The notes: generated by a model not told the origin, from the sequence alone. A stretch of DNA of 49,116 bases from Candidatus Bathyarchaeota archaeon (GCA_029259285.1 JAPDJB010000010.1:1-49116); one strand, 5' to 3'. Positions 14,093 to 23,257 are shown, numbered from the stretch's first letter. Program-made: numbers and translations.

Positions 14093-16438
14093 ATGGCTCA
14101 GGGTTTCCGCCTCATAGGTGAAAGCACTCCGAGGATGGATGGCATAGCGAAGGTGACAGGTCAAGAGGTCTACTCCTCCGACATCCACTTCCCAAACATG
14201 CTTCATGCGAGAGTTCTGAAGAGTCCATATCCCCATGCGAGGGTGAAGCGCATCGACGTCTCAGAGGCTGAGAAGCTTGGAGCTATAGTTGTCACCTACA
14301 GGGAGGTCCCAGATGTGGTCTACTGTCCAAGGCTTGTCAGCACCCCTGAGGCCACCTATAAGGATTGGAGGGTTCTAACTGGTAGGCCCCTATACGTCGG
14401 TGACCCGATAGCTGCAGTGGCAGCGGAGTCTGAGGAGATGGCTCAGAGGGCCTTAGAGGCTATAGACGTTGAGTTCGAGGTGTTAGAGCCATCCTTCGAC
14501 CCCCTGGATTCGATGAGACCTGAGAAGACATCGATCCACGAGCGTATCATGTATATGGGTAAGGAGATAAAGATCGAGAATAACATCGCATGCACCATGG
14601 AGATAGAGCAGGGGGATGTTGAAAAGGGCTTCAGCGAGGCAGATGTGGTTCTGGAGAGGGAATATAGAACCAATCGGCGATATCACTGCCAATTGGAGCC
14701 TAAGACGGCTGTCGTTAGACCTGAACCCGATGGAGGGGTCACCATCTGGACGACGACTCAGTCGATACATAATACAAGGCTGCTGATCCATGAGATATTT
14801 GGCATACCGGCTGGGAAGATCAACGTCGTCAAGACGGCGCTTGGAGGAGCCTTCGGCTCAAGCATCCAGACCAATATCGTAGTCCCCATAGCCGTAGCCC
14901 TCGCCCTCAAAGCCCATAAGCCCGTCAGACTGGCATATACACGAGAGGAGGATCTCCACGAGCACTGCTCCTACCAGATGATCTTCAATCTCAAGCTTGG
15001 AGCAAAAAGGGATGGCAAGTTGACAGCCGGCAGTCTGGAGGCGATCCTGGATATCGGCGCCCACCAGATTCAGGCTTATCCCCTGTTAGGCTGCCTAGTC
15101 GGCTGGTGGGTATCCCTCTACAAGTTACCTAACCTCAGATATGTTGGGAAGGCGGTCTATACGAACAAGGTTCCAAGCTGCGCCATGAGGGGATTTGGAA
15201 ATCCACAGATAACCTGGGCCGTCGAGTCCATGATGGACGAGTTGGCTGAGGAGCTCGGCATCGACCCAGTTGAGTTCAAGCTCCTAAATCACGTCGGCCT
15301 CGGAGACCTATTCTGGGGTCAGGGGCCCACGGTTAAATCCATAATCAAGAGCTCTGGGGTGGAGGAGATCGTTCGACGTGGAGCTAAGCTGATCGGATGG
15401 GATAAACGGCCAAAGCCTGGGGAGCAGAGGGGGCGCTATCGGAGGGGTATAGGCTTCGGGAGGGGCTTCCACACCTCCAGCGCTGGAGGCCCTGTTCCAG
15501 GGACCGCCGTAGACTATACTGGGGCTATGCTGAAGGTCAACGAGGATGGGTCATTCGACTATATTACAGCCCTGATGGATTGTGGAGGCGGAACCCTCAC
15601 GGCTCATGCTAAGATAATAGCAGAGGAGATTGGGGTTCCACTTGAATGTATAAACATCGTTAGGTCCGACACCCAGACAACCCTATACGATGTATGCACA
15701 CATGCATCGAGAGGTGTCTATGCTGGTGGAATGGCGGCCTTACAGGTGGCGAGGGAGGTGAAGAGGAAGCTGTTAGAGTTGGCTGCAAGAGTTCTCGACG
15801 CCTACCCCCATGCGCTGAAGATTAGGCCTGATGAGGAGAGGAGTCAGGGAGTCATCTATGTCGAGGGCGTTGAGGGCAGGGAGATCACCATCGGCGAGTT
15901 GGCTTCCATGGCTAGGCATAAGAATTGGGGCACCATCGCAGCCGTCGCCAGCGTTAGACAGGGGAGTTGCCCACCCCATTTCACAGCCTACTTCGTGGAG
16001 GTTGAGGTGGATACGGAGACGGGTAAGGTGAGGCCGATAAGGGTTGTGGCCGGAGCCGATGTGGGGAGTGTCATAAACCCCAAGCTGGCTGAGGGCCAGA
16101 TACACGGCGGCTTCGCCATGGGCTGGAGCATGGCAATCCTAGAGGACACCCCCTACGACCCAGAGAACGGCGACCTGATGAATAGGGGCTTCATAAACAA
16201 CTATAAGCTGCCAACACCCGCCGACCTAGTTCCACCTGACAGATTCACGGTGTTCTTCGCCAACACCTATGAGCCAACTGGCCCCCTCGGAGCCAAGGGA
16301 ATAGGGGAGGGAGCCTTGAACCCCGTGGCGGGGGCGGTGGCGAATGCCATCTACAACGCCATCGGCATCCGCTTCTATGAGCTGCCGATCACGCCGATCA
16401 AAATACTTAAGGCACTGAGGGAGAGGGAGGGAGGATAG
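14093..16438 (+). CDS. molybdenum hydroxylase (xanthine dehydrogenase family) large subunit A
   Basis: 781 residues. It carries the molybdopterin cofactor and active site of a three-subunit hydroxylase. DGIAKVTGQEVYSSDI and RPLYVGDPIAAVAAES are the a/b hammerhead domain (to about 140). GGAFGSSIQ, SCAMRGFGNPQ and LGAKGIGEGALNPVAGAVANA are cofactor-binding blocks, the last holding the catalytic Glu. The second Gly and Lys of the usual GGAFGGK are replaced by SS, so this is a distinct subfamily from enzyme B. The AYxCSFR loop of CO dehydrogenases is absent. Start is ATG 14093 (TTG 14090 also possible). The substrate, probably an N-heterocycle or aldehyde, cannot be read from the sequence. Confidence 0.92.
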   Translation: MAQGFRLIGESTPRMDGIAKVTGQEVYSSDIHFPNMLHARVLKSPYPHARVKRIDVSEAEKLGAIVVTYREVPDVVYCPRLVSTPEATYKDWRVLTGRPLYVGDPIAAVAAESEEMAQRALEAIDVEFEVLEPSFDPLDSMRPEKTSIHERIMYMGKEIKIENNIACTMEIEQGDVEKGFSEADVVLEREYRTNRRYHCQLEPKTAVVRPEPDGGVTIWTTTQSIHNTRLLIHEIFGIPAGKINVVKTALGGAFGSSIQTNIVVPIAVALALKAHKPVRLAYTREEDLHEHCSYQMIFNLKLGAKRDGKLTAGSLEAILDIGAHQIQAYPLLGCLVGWWVSLYKLPNLRYVGKAVYTNKVPSCAMRGFGNPQITWAVESMMDELAEELGIDPVEFKLLNHVGLGDLFWGQGPTVKSIIKSSGVEEIVRRGAKLIGWDKRPKPGEQRGRYRRGIGFGRGFHTSSAGGPVPGTAVDYTGAMLKVNEDGSFDYITALMDCGGGTLTAHAKIIAEEIGVPLECINIVRSDTQTTLYDVCTHASRGVYAGGMAALQVAREVKRKLLELAARVLDAYPHALKIRPDEERSQGVIYVEGVEGREITIGELASMARHKNWGTIAAVASVRQGSCPPHFTAYFVEVEVDTETGKVRPIRVVAGADVGSVINPKLAEGQIHGGFAMGWSMAILEDTPYDPENGDLMNRGFINNYKLPTPADLVPPDRFTVFFANTYEPTGPLGAKGIGEGALNPVAGAVANAIYNAIGIRFYELPITPIKILKALREREGG

Positions 16439-16439
16439 A

Positions 16440-17360
16440 ATGTATATCAACAAGTTAAACACCCATATAATACCATTCAAATTCGAGTATCACGCTCCGA
16501 AAAGCGTGGAGGAGGCTGTTGAGCTACTGTCACGTTATGGAGAGGAGGCAAGCATACTTGCAGGGGGTACCGACCTCCTCGTAAAGATGAAGCAGAGGGT
16601 GATCGAACCAAAACATATCATCGACATAAAGAGGATTAAGGATTTAACGGGGATAAGGGAGGAAGAGGATGGAATACATATAGGTGCGGCAACGAAGCTT
16701 AGAACCCTTGAAAGATCCAAGTTGATCGAGGAGAAGCTACCAGTTCTACACGAGGCAGTTATAACCATGGGGTCAGTTCAGATCAGGAATATGGCCACAA
16801 TAGGGGGAAACCTATGTAATGCAAGCCCAAGCGCCGACGCCGCAACCCCACTGCTCGCCCTGAACGCAGAGGCTAAAATCGTAGGCTCAGAAGGGGAGAG
16901 AATAATCCCCTTAGAGGAGTTCTTCATCGGTCCAGGGAAGACGGCTCTCAAGCCGGATGAGATGCTGGCCGAGGTGATATCCCCATACCTCCCAGAGAAT
17001 GCTGGGACATCATTCATGAAGATAGGTTGGACGGACTTCGACATCGCCACCGTAAACTTGGCGGTGATTTTAAAGCTGGAGGGCGAGGTAGTAGACGAAT
17101 GTAGAATCGCCCTTGGGGGGTGTGCACCAACCCCTATAAGGGTACATAAGGCCGAGGAGTTCCTAAGGGGAAAGAAACTTACAGATGAGGTGTTGGAGGA
17201 GGCGGCGAACATCGTTTCGGGGCATGTGAGACCTCGAGCCCGCTGGAGGAGGGCTCCACCAGAGTATAGGAGGGCTGTCTCAAGGGCGCTGACCATCGAT
17301 GCATTGACGATCGCTAGGAAGAGGATTGAGGGGCTGGAGGTGAATCGAGGTGAGGATTAG
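16440..17360 (+). CDS. molybdenum hydroxylase FAD-binding subunit A
   Basis: 306 residues of the CoxM/XdhB family, which passes electrons from the 2Fe-2S clusters to FAD. Visible: FEYHAPKSVEEAVELLSRYG, the FAD-pyrophosphate loop ILAGGTDLLVKMKQ (about 42-55), TMGSVQIRNMATIGGNLCNASPSADAATPLLAL, and the C-terminal GGCAPTPIRVHKAEEFLRG. ATG 16440 begins 1 base after the large-subunit stop, with GGGAGGGAGG inside the preceding gene as ribosome-binding site. It overlaps the next gene by 11 bases. Confidence 0.93.
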   Translation: MYINKLNTHIIPFKFEYHAPKSVEEAVELLSRYGEEASILAGGTDLLVKMKQRVIEPKHIIDIKRIKDLTGIREEEDGIHIGAATKLRTLERSKLIEEKLPVLHEAVITMGSVQIRNMATIGGNLCNASPSADAATPLLALNAEAKIVGSEGERIIPLEEFFIGPGKTALKPDEMLAEVISPYLPENAGTSFMKIGWTDFDIATVNLAVILKLEGEVVDECRIALGGCAPTPIRVHKAEEFLRGKKLTDEVLEEAANIVSGHVRPRARWRRAPPEYRRAVSRALTIDALTIARKRIEGLEVNRGED

Positions 17361-17814
17361 ATTTAAGCTTAATGGGAGGGAGGTTGAGGCAGAGGTAGAG
17401 CCGAACACTCTCCTCCTCAATCTGCTGAGGGAGCAATTCCACCTAACTGGAGCGAAATATGGATGTGGAATAGGTGAATGTGGGGCGTGCACGGTTCTCC
17501 TCGACGGTGAACCCATCCTATCCTGCCTCACCCTAGCCGTGGAGGTCGATGGAAGGGAGGTAACAACCATAGAGGGCCTAGCCGGAGACGGGGAGCTCCA
17601 TCCACTTCAGAGGGCCTTCCTGGAGGAGGGAGCCGTCCAATGCGGCTTCTGCACTCCAGGGATGATACTCACAGCTAAGGCCCTACTCGAAGAGAATCCA
17701 AATCCATCGGAGGATGAGATCAGGGAGTATCTGAAGGGCAATCTATGTCGATGCACAGGGTATGTGAACATAGTTAAGGCTGTTAAGAAGGCGGCTGAGG
17801 AGATGGCGGGATGA
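17350..17814 (+). CDS. molybdenum hydroxylase 2Fe-2S subunit A
   Basis: 154 residues of the CoxS family. A plant-type [2Fe-2S] ferredoxin domain has CGIGECGACTVLLDG...C (about 38-61), and the C-terminal four-helix domain has CGFCTPGM...CRCTGY. All eight cluster cysteines are present. It starts at GTG 17350 inside the end of the FAD subunit gene, and its stop overlaps the mocA-like gene by 4 bases. The tight packing indicates one translationally coupled operon. Confidence 0.94.
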   Translation: MRIRFKLNGREVEAEVEPNTLLLNLLREQFHLTGAKYGCGIGECGACTVLLDGEPILSCLTLAVEVDGREVTTIEGLAGDGELHPLQRAFLEEGAVQCGFCTPGMILTAKALLEENPNPSEDEIREYLKGNLCRCTGYVNIVKAVKKAAEEMAG

Positions 17815-18398
17815 GGCTCTCCGCCGTCATCCTGGCGGCGGGGAAGTCTGAGCGTATGGGGAGGAATAAGCTCCTAATAGAGTTCGGGGGGCGCCCCCTT
17901 CTAACTTGGGTTCTTGAGGCCGTTGAGGCCTCAAGGGTGGAGGAAGCCCTCGTCGTCCTCGGCCATGAACCCCAGGAGCTAAGGCCAATCCTAAGGGAAT
18001 ACGACGTCGAGGAGGTCTATAATCCAGATTATGAGCTTGGCATGACCACATCCTTTCAAGCTGGGCTGCGTAGAGCCTCTGGGGATGCCGCCTTCCTAAT
18101 CCTCGGCGACCAATTGGGTTTAAAGCCTGAACTCCTCGATGAGATGGCGAGGGTGATGGAGGGAGACCCTGAAGCCCTCCTCGTCAGCCCCATGTATCAG
18201 GGTCGGAGGGGGCATCCCGTCCTCTTCCATGAAACCCTCTTCCCCGAGATCCTAGCCCTTCCACCTGGCACCCCCATCAAGGTTGTCGTCGATCGATATG
18301 AGGATCATCATCGATATGTGGAGGGAGACCTCTGGTGCGTCTTCGACTTGGATACTCCTGAGGATGTTGAGAGGGCTAGACTCCTCTTCTCACCTTGA
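17811..18398 (+). CDS. mocA: MocA/MobA-like nucleotidyltransferase (molybdopterin cytidylyltransferase type)
   Basis: 195 residues. A GT-A nucleotidyltransferase with AVILAAGKSERMGRNKLL (about 5-22), GMTTSFQAGL, FLILGDQLGL and SPMYQGRRGHPVLF, the block pattern of MocA. In bacteria MocA attaches CMP to the molybdopterin of this enzyme family; that use here is inferred from family and position. It overlaps the 2Fe-2S subunit by 4 bases and converges on the XdhC-like gene with a 23-base overlap of coding ends. Confidence 0.85.
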   Translation: MRLSAVILAAGKSERMGRNKLLIEFGGRPLLTWVLEAVEASRVEEALVVLGHEPQELRPILREYDVEEVYNPDYELGMTTSFQAGLRRASGDAAFLILGDQLGLKPELLDEMARVMEGDPEALLVSPMYQGRRGHPVLFHETLFPEILALPPGTPIKVVVDRYEDHHRYVEGDLWCVFDLDTPEDVERARLLFSP

Positions 18399-19158
18399 TT
18401 ATCTCCGCGATGATGCTGACGGCGATCTCCTCTGGGGTCTCAGCCCCGATCTCTATGCCTATCGGCCCCCTGATCCGCTTCAGCTCATCCTCCGTGAAGC
18501 CCTCCCCCCTCAGCTTCGCCTTATGCCTCTCAACCTTATGCCTGCTTCCAAGCAGCCCTATGTAGGCTGGATGTTTCCTCAGCATCACCCGTAGGGCTGG
18601 GATCTCATAGGGGGTTTCACCATGGACTATGGCCACGTAATCAGTCGGTCTAACCTCCAGTCGCTTAAGCTCCTCCTCGAAGGGGCCTGAATGTATCTCA
18701 GCGTAGGGAAATCGCTCCTCTGTGGCTGTTGGGGCGTCATCGACGACGACGACTTCGAAGCCCACCATATATGCGAGGTCTGCGAGGGGTTTAGCTATGT
18801 GTCCCGACCCTATGATGATGAGCCTTGGATCGGGCTGTATGACGTCGATGAAGACTTCAACCTCCCCTCCACACTCCGATTTTAGCGGCCTCATCCCCCC
18901 TCTGGGTTCTATGCCGAGGGCGAAGGATATGCTTCGGGGTCTTCCCTCCCTCATCGCCTTTAGGGCCTCTTCGATGATGATCCTCTCCATCTCGCTTCCA
19001 CCTATAGTTCCCATGGCGTTTCCCCCCTCGTCGACCAGCATTTTGGCTCCAACCTCCCTTGGGCCATACCCCCTCTTGGAGATGAGAATACAGAGGGCCG
19101 CCTTTCCCCCCGTCTTCAGAATTCGGTTTAGCTCCTCGAAGAGCTTGCTAGTCTTCAC
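18376..19158 (-). CDS. XdhC/CoxI family maturation protein
   Basis: 260 residues. An N-terminal XdhC domain (GYGPREVGAKMLVDEGGNAMGTIGG, ESGGEVE-like SECGGEVEVFID) is joined to a C-terminal Rossmann domain (LIIIGSGHIAKPLADLAYMVGFEVVVVDD near 133, YIGLLGSRHK, RGPIGIEIGAETPEEIAVSIIAEI). XdhC proteins bind and sulfurate or insert the molybdenum cofactor of xanthine dehydrogenase-type enzymes. It is the last gene of operon B, overlapping the 2Fe-2S subunit by 11 bases, and may serve both enzymes because operon A has no copy. Confidence 0.92.
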   Translation of the reverse strand: MKTSKLFEELNRILKTGGKAALCILISKRGYGPREVGAKMLVDEGGNAMGTIGGSEMERIIIEEALKAMREGRPRSISFALGIEPRGGMRPLKSECGGEVEVFIDVIQPDPRLIIIGSGHIAKPLADLAYMVGFEVVVVDDAPTATEERFPYAEIHSGPFEEELKRLEVRPTDYVAIVHGETPYEIPALRVMLRKHPAYIGLLGSRHKVERHKAKLRGEGFTEDELKRIRGPIGIEIGAETPEEIAVSIIAEIIKVRRGV

Positions 19159-19618
19159 CCCTCAACCTCTCCGCCGCGTCGAGTATGGCCTTAACTATGT
19201 TCACATACCCTGTGCATCGACATAGGTTTCCGGCGATGGCTCTCCTCACCTCCCCCTCCGAGGGCTTCGGGTTTCTGCTCAGCAGCGAGTAGGCTGAGAT
19301 GAGCATTCCAGGGGTGCAGAAGCCGCATTGTATGGCTCCATCCTCGACGAAGGCCTCTATCAGCTCCCTCATAATGGGCTTATCCCTCAATCCCTCCAGG
19401 GTTTCGACGCTTCTCCCCTCCACGAGGGGGGCGAGCAGCAGACAGGAGTTCACGGGTCTTCCATCCAATAGAACGGTGCAGGCTCCACACTCGCCGACGT
19501 TGCATCCCCTCTTAACGCTCTTAACCCCCAGCTTCTCCCTTAAAAGGTCGAGTAGGGTCTCGTTATGCTCAGCTTCGCATTCGATCCACTCCCCATTCAG
19601 TTTAAATCTCAGCATCAT
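19148..19618 (-). CDS. molybdenum hydroxylase 2Fe-2S subunit B
   Basis: 156 residues from ATG 19618, which overlaps the stop of the FAD subunit in an ATGA arrangement; a GTG at 19627 is less likely. Cluster ligands: CNVGECGACTVLLDG...C and CGFCTPGM...CRCTGYVNIV, all eight cysteines. It is the same family as the operon A copy but clearly diverged (KLGVKSVKRGCNVG versus LTGAKYGCGIG), so it is not a recent duplicate. Confidence 0.94.
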   Translation of the reverse strand: MMLRFKLNGEWIECEAEHNETLLDLLREKLGVKSVKRGCNVGECGACTVLLDGRPVNSCLLLAPLVEGRSVETLEGLRDKPIMRELIEAFVEDGAIQCGFCTPGMLISAYSLLSRNPKPSEGEVRRAIAGNLCRCTGYVNIVKAILDAAERLRGED

Positions 19619-20484
19619 GTCGCACACCTCCTCCAGGCTTTCAATAAGGCTCTACGGCTGAGAACTCTCGACATCTCCCTCCTATACCACGCTGAGGCCC
19701 TGACATCGTCGATGGGTCTAACCAGCCTGCCGCAGAGGGCTGAAACCTCCTCGATAAGCTCCTCGCTCAGCTCCTTACCCATCAGCCTCTCCTCAGCCTC
19801 CCCCATCCTTAGAGGCCTATCCGCCACGGCTCCCAGGGCGAGTCTCGCCACCCTACAGGTCTCGTCCTCCACCTCGATGTAGGCCGCCGCATTTACCAGG
19901 GCCAGGGTTACAGCCCTCCTACGTCCAATCTTCTCGAAGGCCGATCCAGCGCCCTGAGGCGGAGTCTTAAATCTCACCTCGGTTAGGAGTTCATCCTCGG
20001 CTAGGCTGTTCACCTTAGGCCCTGCGAAGACCTCTCCGATGGGGATCCATCTCCTCTCGTCTAGCGACCTGATCTCAGCCTCAGCCTCTAAGGCGAGGAG
20101 AGGCGGCCCGAGATCGGCTGCTGGAGATGCGTTACAGAGGTTGCCGCCTATGGTGCCTCTATTCCTTATCTGGGGGCTTCCCATGGAGGCGGCTGCCTCC
20201 CAGAGCGCCGGAGCCTTCGAGGCTATGAGTTCTGATGCCACTAGGTCGCTGAGGGTTGTGGTCGCCCCGATTCTGATGTAGCCCTCCTCCTCCCTGATGA
20301 AGTTCAGCTCTCCTATATGGCTGAGGTCTATGAGATGCTTGACATCGACCTCCACCTCCCTCATCAGCGGTATCAGATCGGTTCCACCGGCTATCGGCTT
20401 AGCCTTCTCCAGAGTCGCTAGGAGTTCCAACGCCTTCTCAAGGCTTTCGGGTCTGTGAACCCTGAATCTCGGCAGAGGCCTCAT
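19615..20484 (-). CDS. molybdenum hydroxylase FAD-binding subunit B
   Basis: 289 residues of the CoxM/XdhB family. FRVHRPESLEKALELLATLEKAKPIAGGTDLIPLMRE carries the FAD loop. ASMGSPQIRNRGTIGGNLCNASPAADLGPPLLAL is the second FAD block, and RRRAVTLALVNAAAYIEV the CO dehydrogenase flavoprotein C-terminal domain. ATG at 20482-20484 overlaps the stop of the large subunit (ATGA), and its own stop overlaps the next ATG, so the operon B subunits are translationally coupled. Confidence 0.93.
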   Translation of the reverse strand: MRPLPRFRVHRPESLEKALELLATLEKAKPIAGGTDLIPLMREVEVDVKHLIDLSHIGELNFIREEEGYIRIGATTTLSDLVASELIASKAPALWEAAASMGSPQIRNRGTIGGNLCNASPAADLGPPLLALEAEAEIRSLDERRWIPIGEVFAGPKVNSLAEDELLTEVRFKTPPQGAGSAFEKIGRRRAVTLALVNAAAYIEVEDETCRVARLALGAVADRPLRMGEAEERLMGKELSEELIEEVSALCGRLVRPIDDVRASAWYRREMSRVLSRRALLKAWRRCAT

Positions 20485-22799
20485 GGCTTCTCCCCCCTAA
20501 GCGCCCTGTAGAGTCTCTCAGCCGTTATTGGAAGCGTCCTAAATCTTATGCCCGTGGCGTGGTAGACGGCGTTGGCTATGGCTGAGACTATGGAGATGAT
20601 CGCCGGCTCCCCAACGCCTTTAGCTCCGAAGGCTGAGTGTCTATAGGGCTTCTCAACGATGATTACGTCTGAGACCCTCGGCATATCCATGGATGAGGGG
20701 ATTACATAATCCTTGAAGTTCGGATTCAGAACCCGCCCCTCCTCCACGATGAGGTTCTCCGTCAATGCGAAGCCTAGGCCCTGGGCTATGGCGCCGTGGA
20801 TCTGCCCCTCGATCAACAGCGGATCTATGGCTCTGCCCACATCCATCGAGGGCCAGACCTCGACGACTTTAACCTCCCCCGTCTCTGGGTTGACCTCCAC
20901 CTCTGCGACGGTGGCTGCGAAGGTGTAGACGGGATAGGCCACTCCAAGCCCCGTCTCTGGGTCGAAGTATCTTCGGGGTGGAGCATAGAATCCATAGGCC
21001 GCCGGCGACACTCCCCGAATATACATCTCCCTCGCCAGCTCCCTGAAGCTGACGCTGTTCTCCGGTCTACGCCTGTCATAGGCCCTTCCATCCTTAAGCT
21101 CCACATCCCCCTCGTCGCAGCCCAGCATCTCCGAGGCCACCTTAACCATACGGCCCCTCAACCTCAACGCCGCATCGGCGGCCGCTGAGCCTCCGAGCAT
21201 GAGGCCCCTGCTCCCATGGGTTGGCCTCGCGTTAGGCGTCGAATCGGTGTCTGGCCCCTCAACCCTTATGGATTCGAGGGGGGCGCCGAGTATCTCGGCG
21301 ACGATCTTCGCATGGCCAAACTGTGATCCCTGCCCGAGTTCGCAGATGCCGGTTCTATAGGTGAAGGTTCCATCCTCGTTGAGGATGAGGGAGGCGGCCG
21401 ACCAGTCTGGGGCGCCTCTGCTGGTGCTTATTCCATGATGGGCGCAGGCCACCCCCAACCCCCTCAGCTTCCCTTCAATCCTCTTCACCTCTCCTCGTCT
21501 ATTCCACCAATCTGAGGCCTCCGCCACCCCTCTGAGACACTCCTCTATGCCGACGGAGTGATCTAGAAGCTGATTCGTTGTAGTCCTGGAGCCTGGCCTC
21601 AGGACGTTCCTCAGCCTGAACTCCAGGGGGTCGAGGCCCAGCTTCTCGGCTAGCATATCCATCTGAGACTCAACGGCGAAGTGCATCGCCACATCGCCGA
21701 ATCCCCTGAAGCTCCCTCCAAAGACCTTATTCGTGTAGACAGCCCTCCCATCGACGTGAACCGCCTCAACCTCGTAGGGGCCTGCGGCGTGCGCCGTCAT
21801 CCTCCAGAGCCAGAAGGGCGCCCTATTGGCGTAGGCTCCACAGTCGACGGTGATGTCGACCTCGGCAGCCGTCATCCTCCCCTCCGCGTCGGCTCCAGAC
21901 CTATACCTGATCCTAGCTGGATAACGCTTGACCGAGTAGGCCGCCGACTCATCTCGATCGAGGATGAGGGCCGCTGGCCTCCCCAGTTTCACCGCTGCGA
22001 GGGCTGCCTTGGCGCAGACCAGCGGCCCCATGTCGTCTTTCCCCCCGAAGGCGCCTCCGGTCAGGGCCTGGATGACCCTCACCTGGTTTAGGTTCCAGCC
22101 GAGGATCCCAGCCACCTTCTCCCTCACGAGGAAGGGGCTCTGCATCGTCCCGATGACCGTCACCTTATCGTGGCCCTCGGGTATGGCGTAGGCAGCCTCG
22201 GGTTCGATGTACATATGCTCCTGATAGGGGGTTTCATAGGTGTCCTCGACTATGGCCTCGGCCTTTGAGAATCCCTCCTCTATGTCTCCCTTCCTCACCC
22301 TAGTGGTGACGGCGATGTTGTCTTCGCCGCCGTGGATCCTCGGCGCATCCTCGCTCAGGGCCTCATCTATGGTGTAGACCGCCTGTAGCTCCTCATAGTC
22401 GATCTCCACGGCCTCAACGCCCTTGAAGGCTGCCTCCTCGTTCTCGGCGCAGACCAATGCTATTGGGTCGCCGACGTAGTGAACCTTAACATCGTTGAGA
22501 AACGGCTGATCTGGTAGCGCATACCCGATCTGGTTCTCGCCTGGTATGTCTCCCGCCGTGAGGACTGCGACGACACCTGGAATCTTCAAGGCCTCATCGA
22601 TGTTGATGCCTTTGATGAGGGCGTGGGGGAGGCTGCTCCTGACAACCTTGACCACGAGGGCGTCCCTCTCAACGTAGTCTGCCGTGAACTTCGCCCTCCC
22701 AAGAGCCTTATCGAGGGCGTCGAAGCGTCTTACACCCCTTCCGATGACTATGAACTCCCCCCTCTCGGCAAGCTCCTCTAAAATCTCCTCAGCCTCCAT
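20481..22799 (-). CDS. molybdenum hydroxylase (xanthine dehydrogenase family) large subunit B
   Basis: 772 residues. GVRRFDALDKALGRAKFTADYV and VHYVGDPIALVCAENEEAAFKG are the hammerhead domain. Cofactor blocks are ALTGGAFGGKDDMG (the canonical GGAFGGK), VFGGSFRGFGDVAMHFA, GICELGQGSQFGHAKIVAEIL, and the C-terminal FGAKGVGEPAIISIVSAIANA with the catalytic Glu. It lacks the CO dehydrogenase AYxCSFR loop. It differs from large subunit A in the GGAFGGK site and probably has a different substrate. ATG is at 22797-22799, 35 bases downstream of the tfx stop. Confidence 0.93.
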   Translation of the reverse strand: MEAEEILEELAERGEFIVIGRGVRRFDALDKALGRAKFTADYVERDALVVKVVRSSLPHALIKGINIDEALKIPGVVAVLTAGDIPGENQIGYALPDQPFLNDVKVHYVGDPIALVCAENEEAAFKGVEAVEIDYEELQAVYTIDEALSEDAPRIHGGEDNIAVTTRVRKGDIEEGFSKAEAIVEDTYETPYQEHMYIEPEAAYAIPEGHDKVTVIGTMQSPFLVREKVAGILGWNLNQVRVIQALTGGAFGGKDDMGPLVCAKAALAAVKLGRPAALILDRDESAAYSVKRYPARIRYRSGADAEGRMTAAEVDITVDCGAYANRAPFWLWRMTAHAAGPYEVEAVHVDGRAVYTNKVFGGSFRGFGDVAMHFAVESQMDMLAEKLGLDPLEFRLRNVLRPGSRTTTNQLLDHSVGIEECLRGVAEASDWWNRRGEVKRIEGKLRGLGVACAHHGISTSRGAPDWSAASLILNEDGTFTYRTGICELGQGSQFGHAKIVAEILGAPLESIRVEGPDTDSTPNARPTHGSRGLMLGGSAAADAALRLRGRMVKVASEMLGCDEGDVELKDGRAYDRRRPENSVSFRELAREMYIRGVSPAAYGFYAPPRRYFDPETGLGVAYPVYTFAATVAEVEVNPETGEVKVVEVWPSMDVGRAIDPLLIEGQIHGAIAQGLGFALTENLIVEEGRVLNPNFKDYVIPSSMDMPRVSDVIIVEKPYRHSAFGAKGVGEPAIISIVSAIANAVYHATGIRFRTLPITAERLYRALRGEKP

Positions 22800-22834
22800 C
22801 CTCCGTGATAGTGGGTTTCTCTCTATTTATCCTT

Positions 22835-23257
22835 TCACGCCTCGGGGATCACCTCTATGTCGCCATCCTTGAAGATGAGGATTTTCAATGGCTTTATGGT
22901 TTTGACGCCCCTGACGCAGCTTCCGGCTTTGAATCTTATCTCGTCGTATATCCTGGTGAAGTTGGCCCTCAGCTTAACACCCGCCTCATCGGCGGCGTCG
23001 ATGACCATTCTGGGGATGTCGACGAGATGTGTCTCGGGTGGAACCTCAACCGAGGAGGCGGCCACCAGCTCCCTATAGGCCTTCAAGGTCTCCTCAGCCA
23101 GCCTCAGATTCCTCTTAGCCCTCCGCTCTATTATGGAGATATTCTGCCTCGTCGTCCCAAGCCTCCTCGCCACCTCCTCCTGCGACAGGCCCTGAAGTCT
23201 AAGCCTCAAAACCTTGAGCTGACTCTCCGTCAGCAATCCGATCCTACGTCTAACCAT
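22835..23257 (-). CDS. tfx: Tfx family DNA-binding regulator
   Basis: 140 residues. The N-terminal helix-turn-helix (GLLTESQLKVLRLRLQGLSQEEVARRLGTTRQNISIIERRAKRNLRLAEETL) and the C-terminal domain (ETHLVDIPRMVIDAADEAGVKLRANFTRIYDEIRF...IKPLKILIFKDGDIEVIPE) match the archaeal Tfx family. In Methanothermobacter Tfx binds downstream of the promoter of fmdECB, a molybdenum formylmethanofuran dehydrogenase operon. Here it is the first gene of molybdenum hydroxylase operon B, 35 bases ahead of the large subunit. Molybdate- or substrate-linked control of the operon is therefore a reasonable inference. Confidence 0.92.
   Translation of the reverse strand: MVRRRIGLLTESQLKVLRLRLQGLSQEEVARRLGTTRQNISIIERRAKRNLRLAEETLKAYRELVAASSVEVPPETHLVDIPRMVIDAADEAGVKLRANFTRIYDEIRFKAGSCVRGVKTIKPLKILIFKDGDIEVIPEA

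Noticed and set aside
14093..17814. Aerobic CO dehydrogenase (coxLMS) reading of operons A and B
   Set aside because: Neither large subunit has the AYxCSFR active-site loop that defines form I CO dehydrogenase. Both are better called xanthine dehydrogenase-family hydroxylases.
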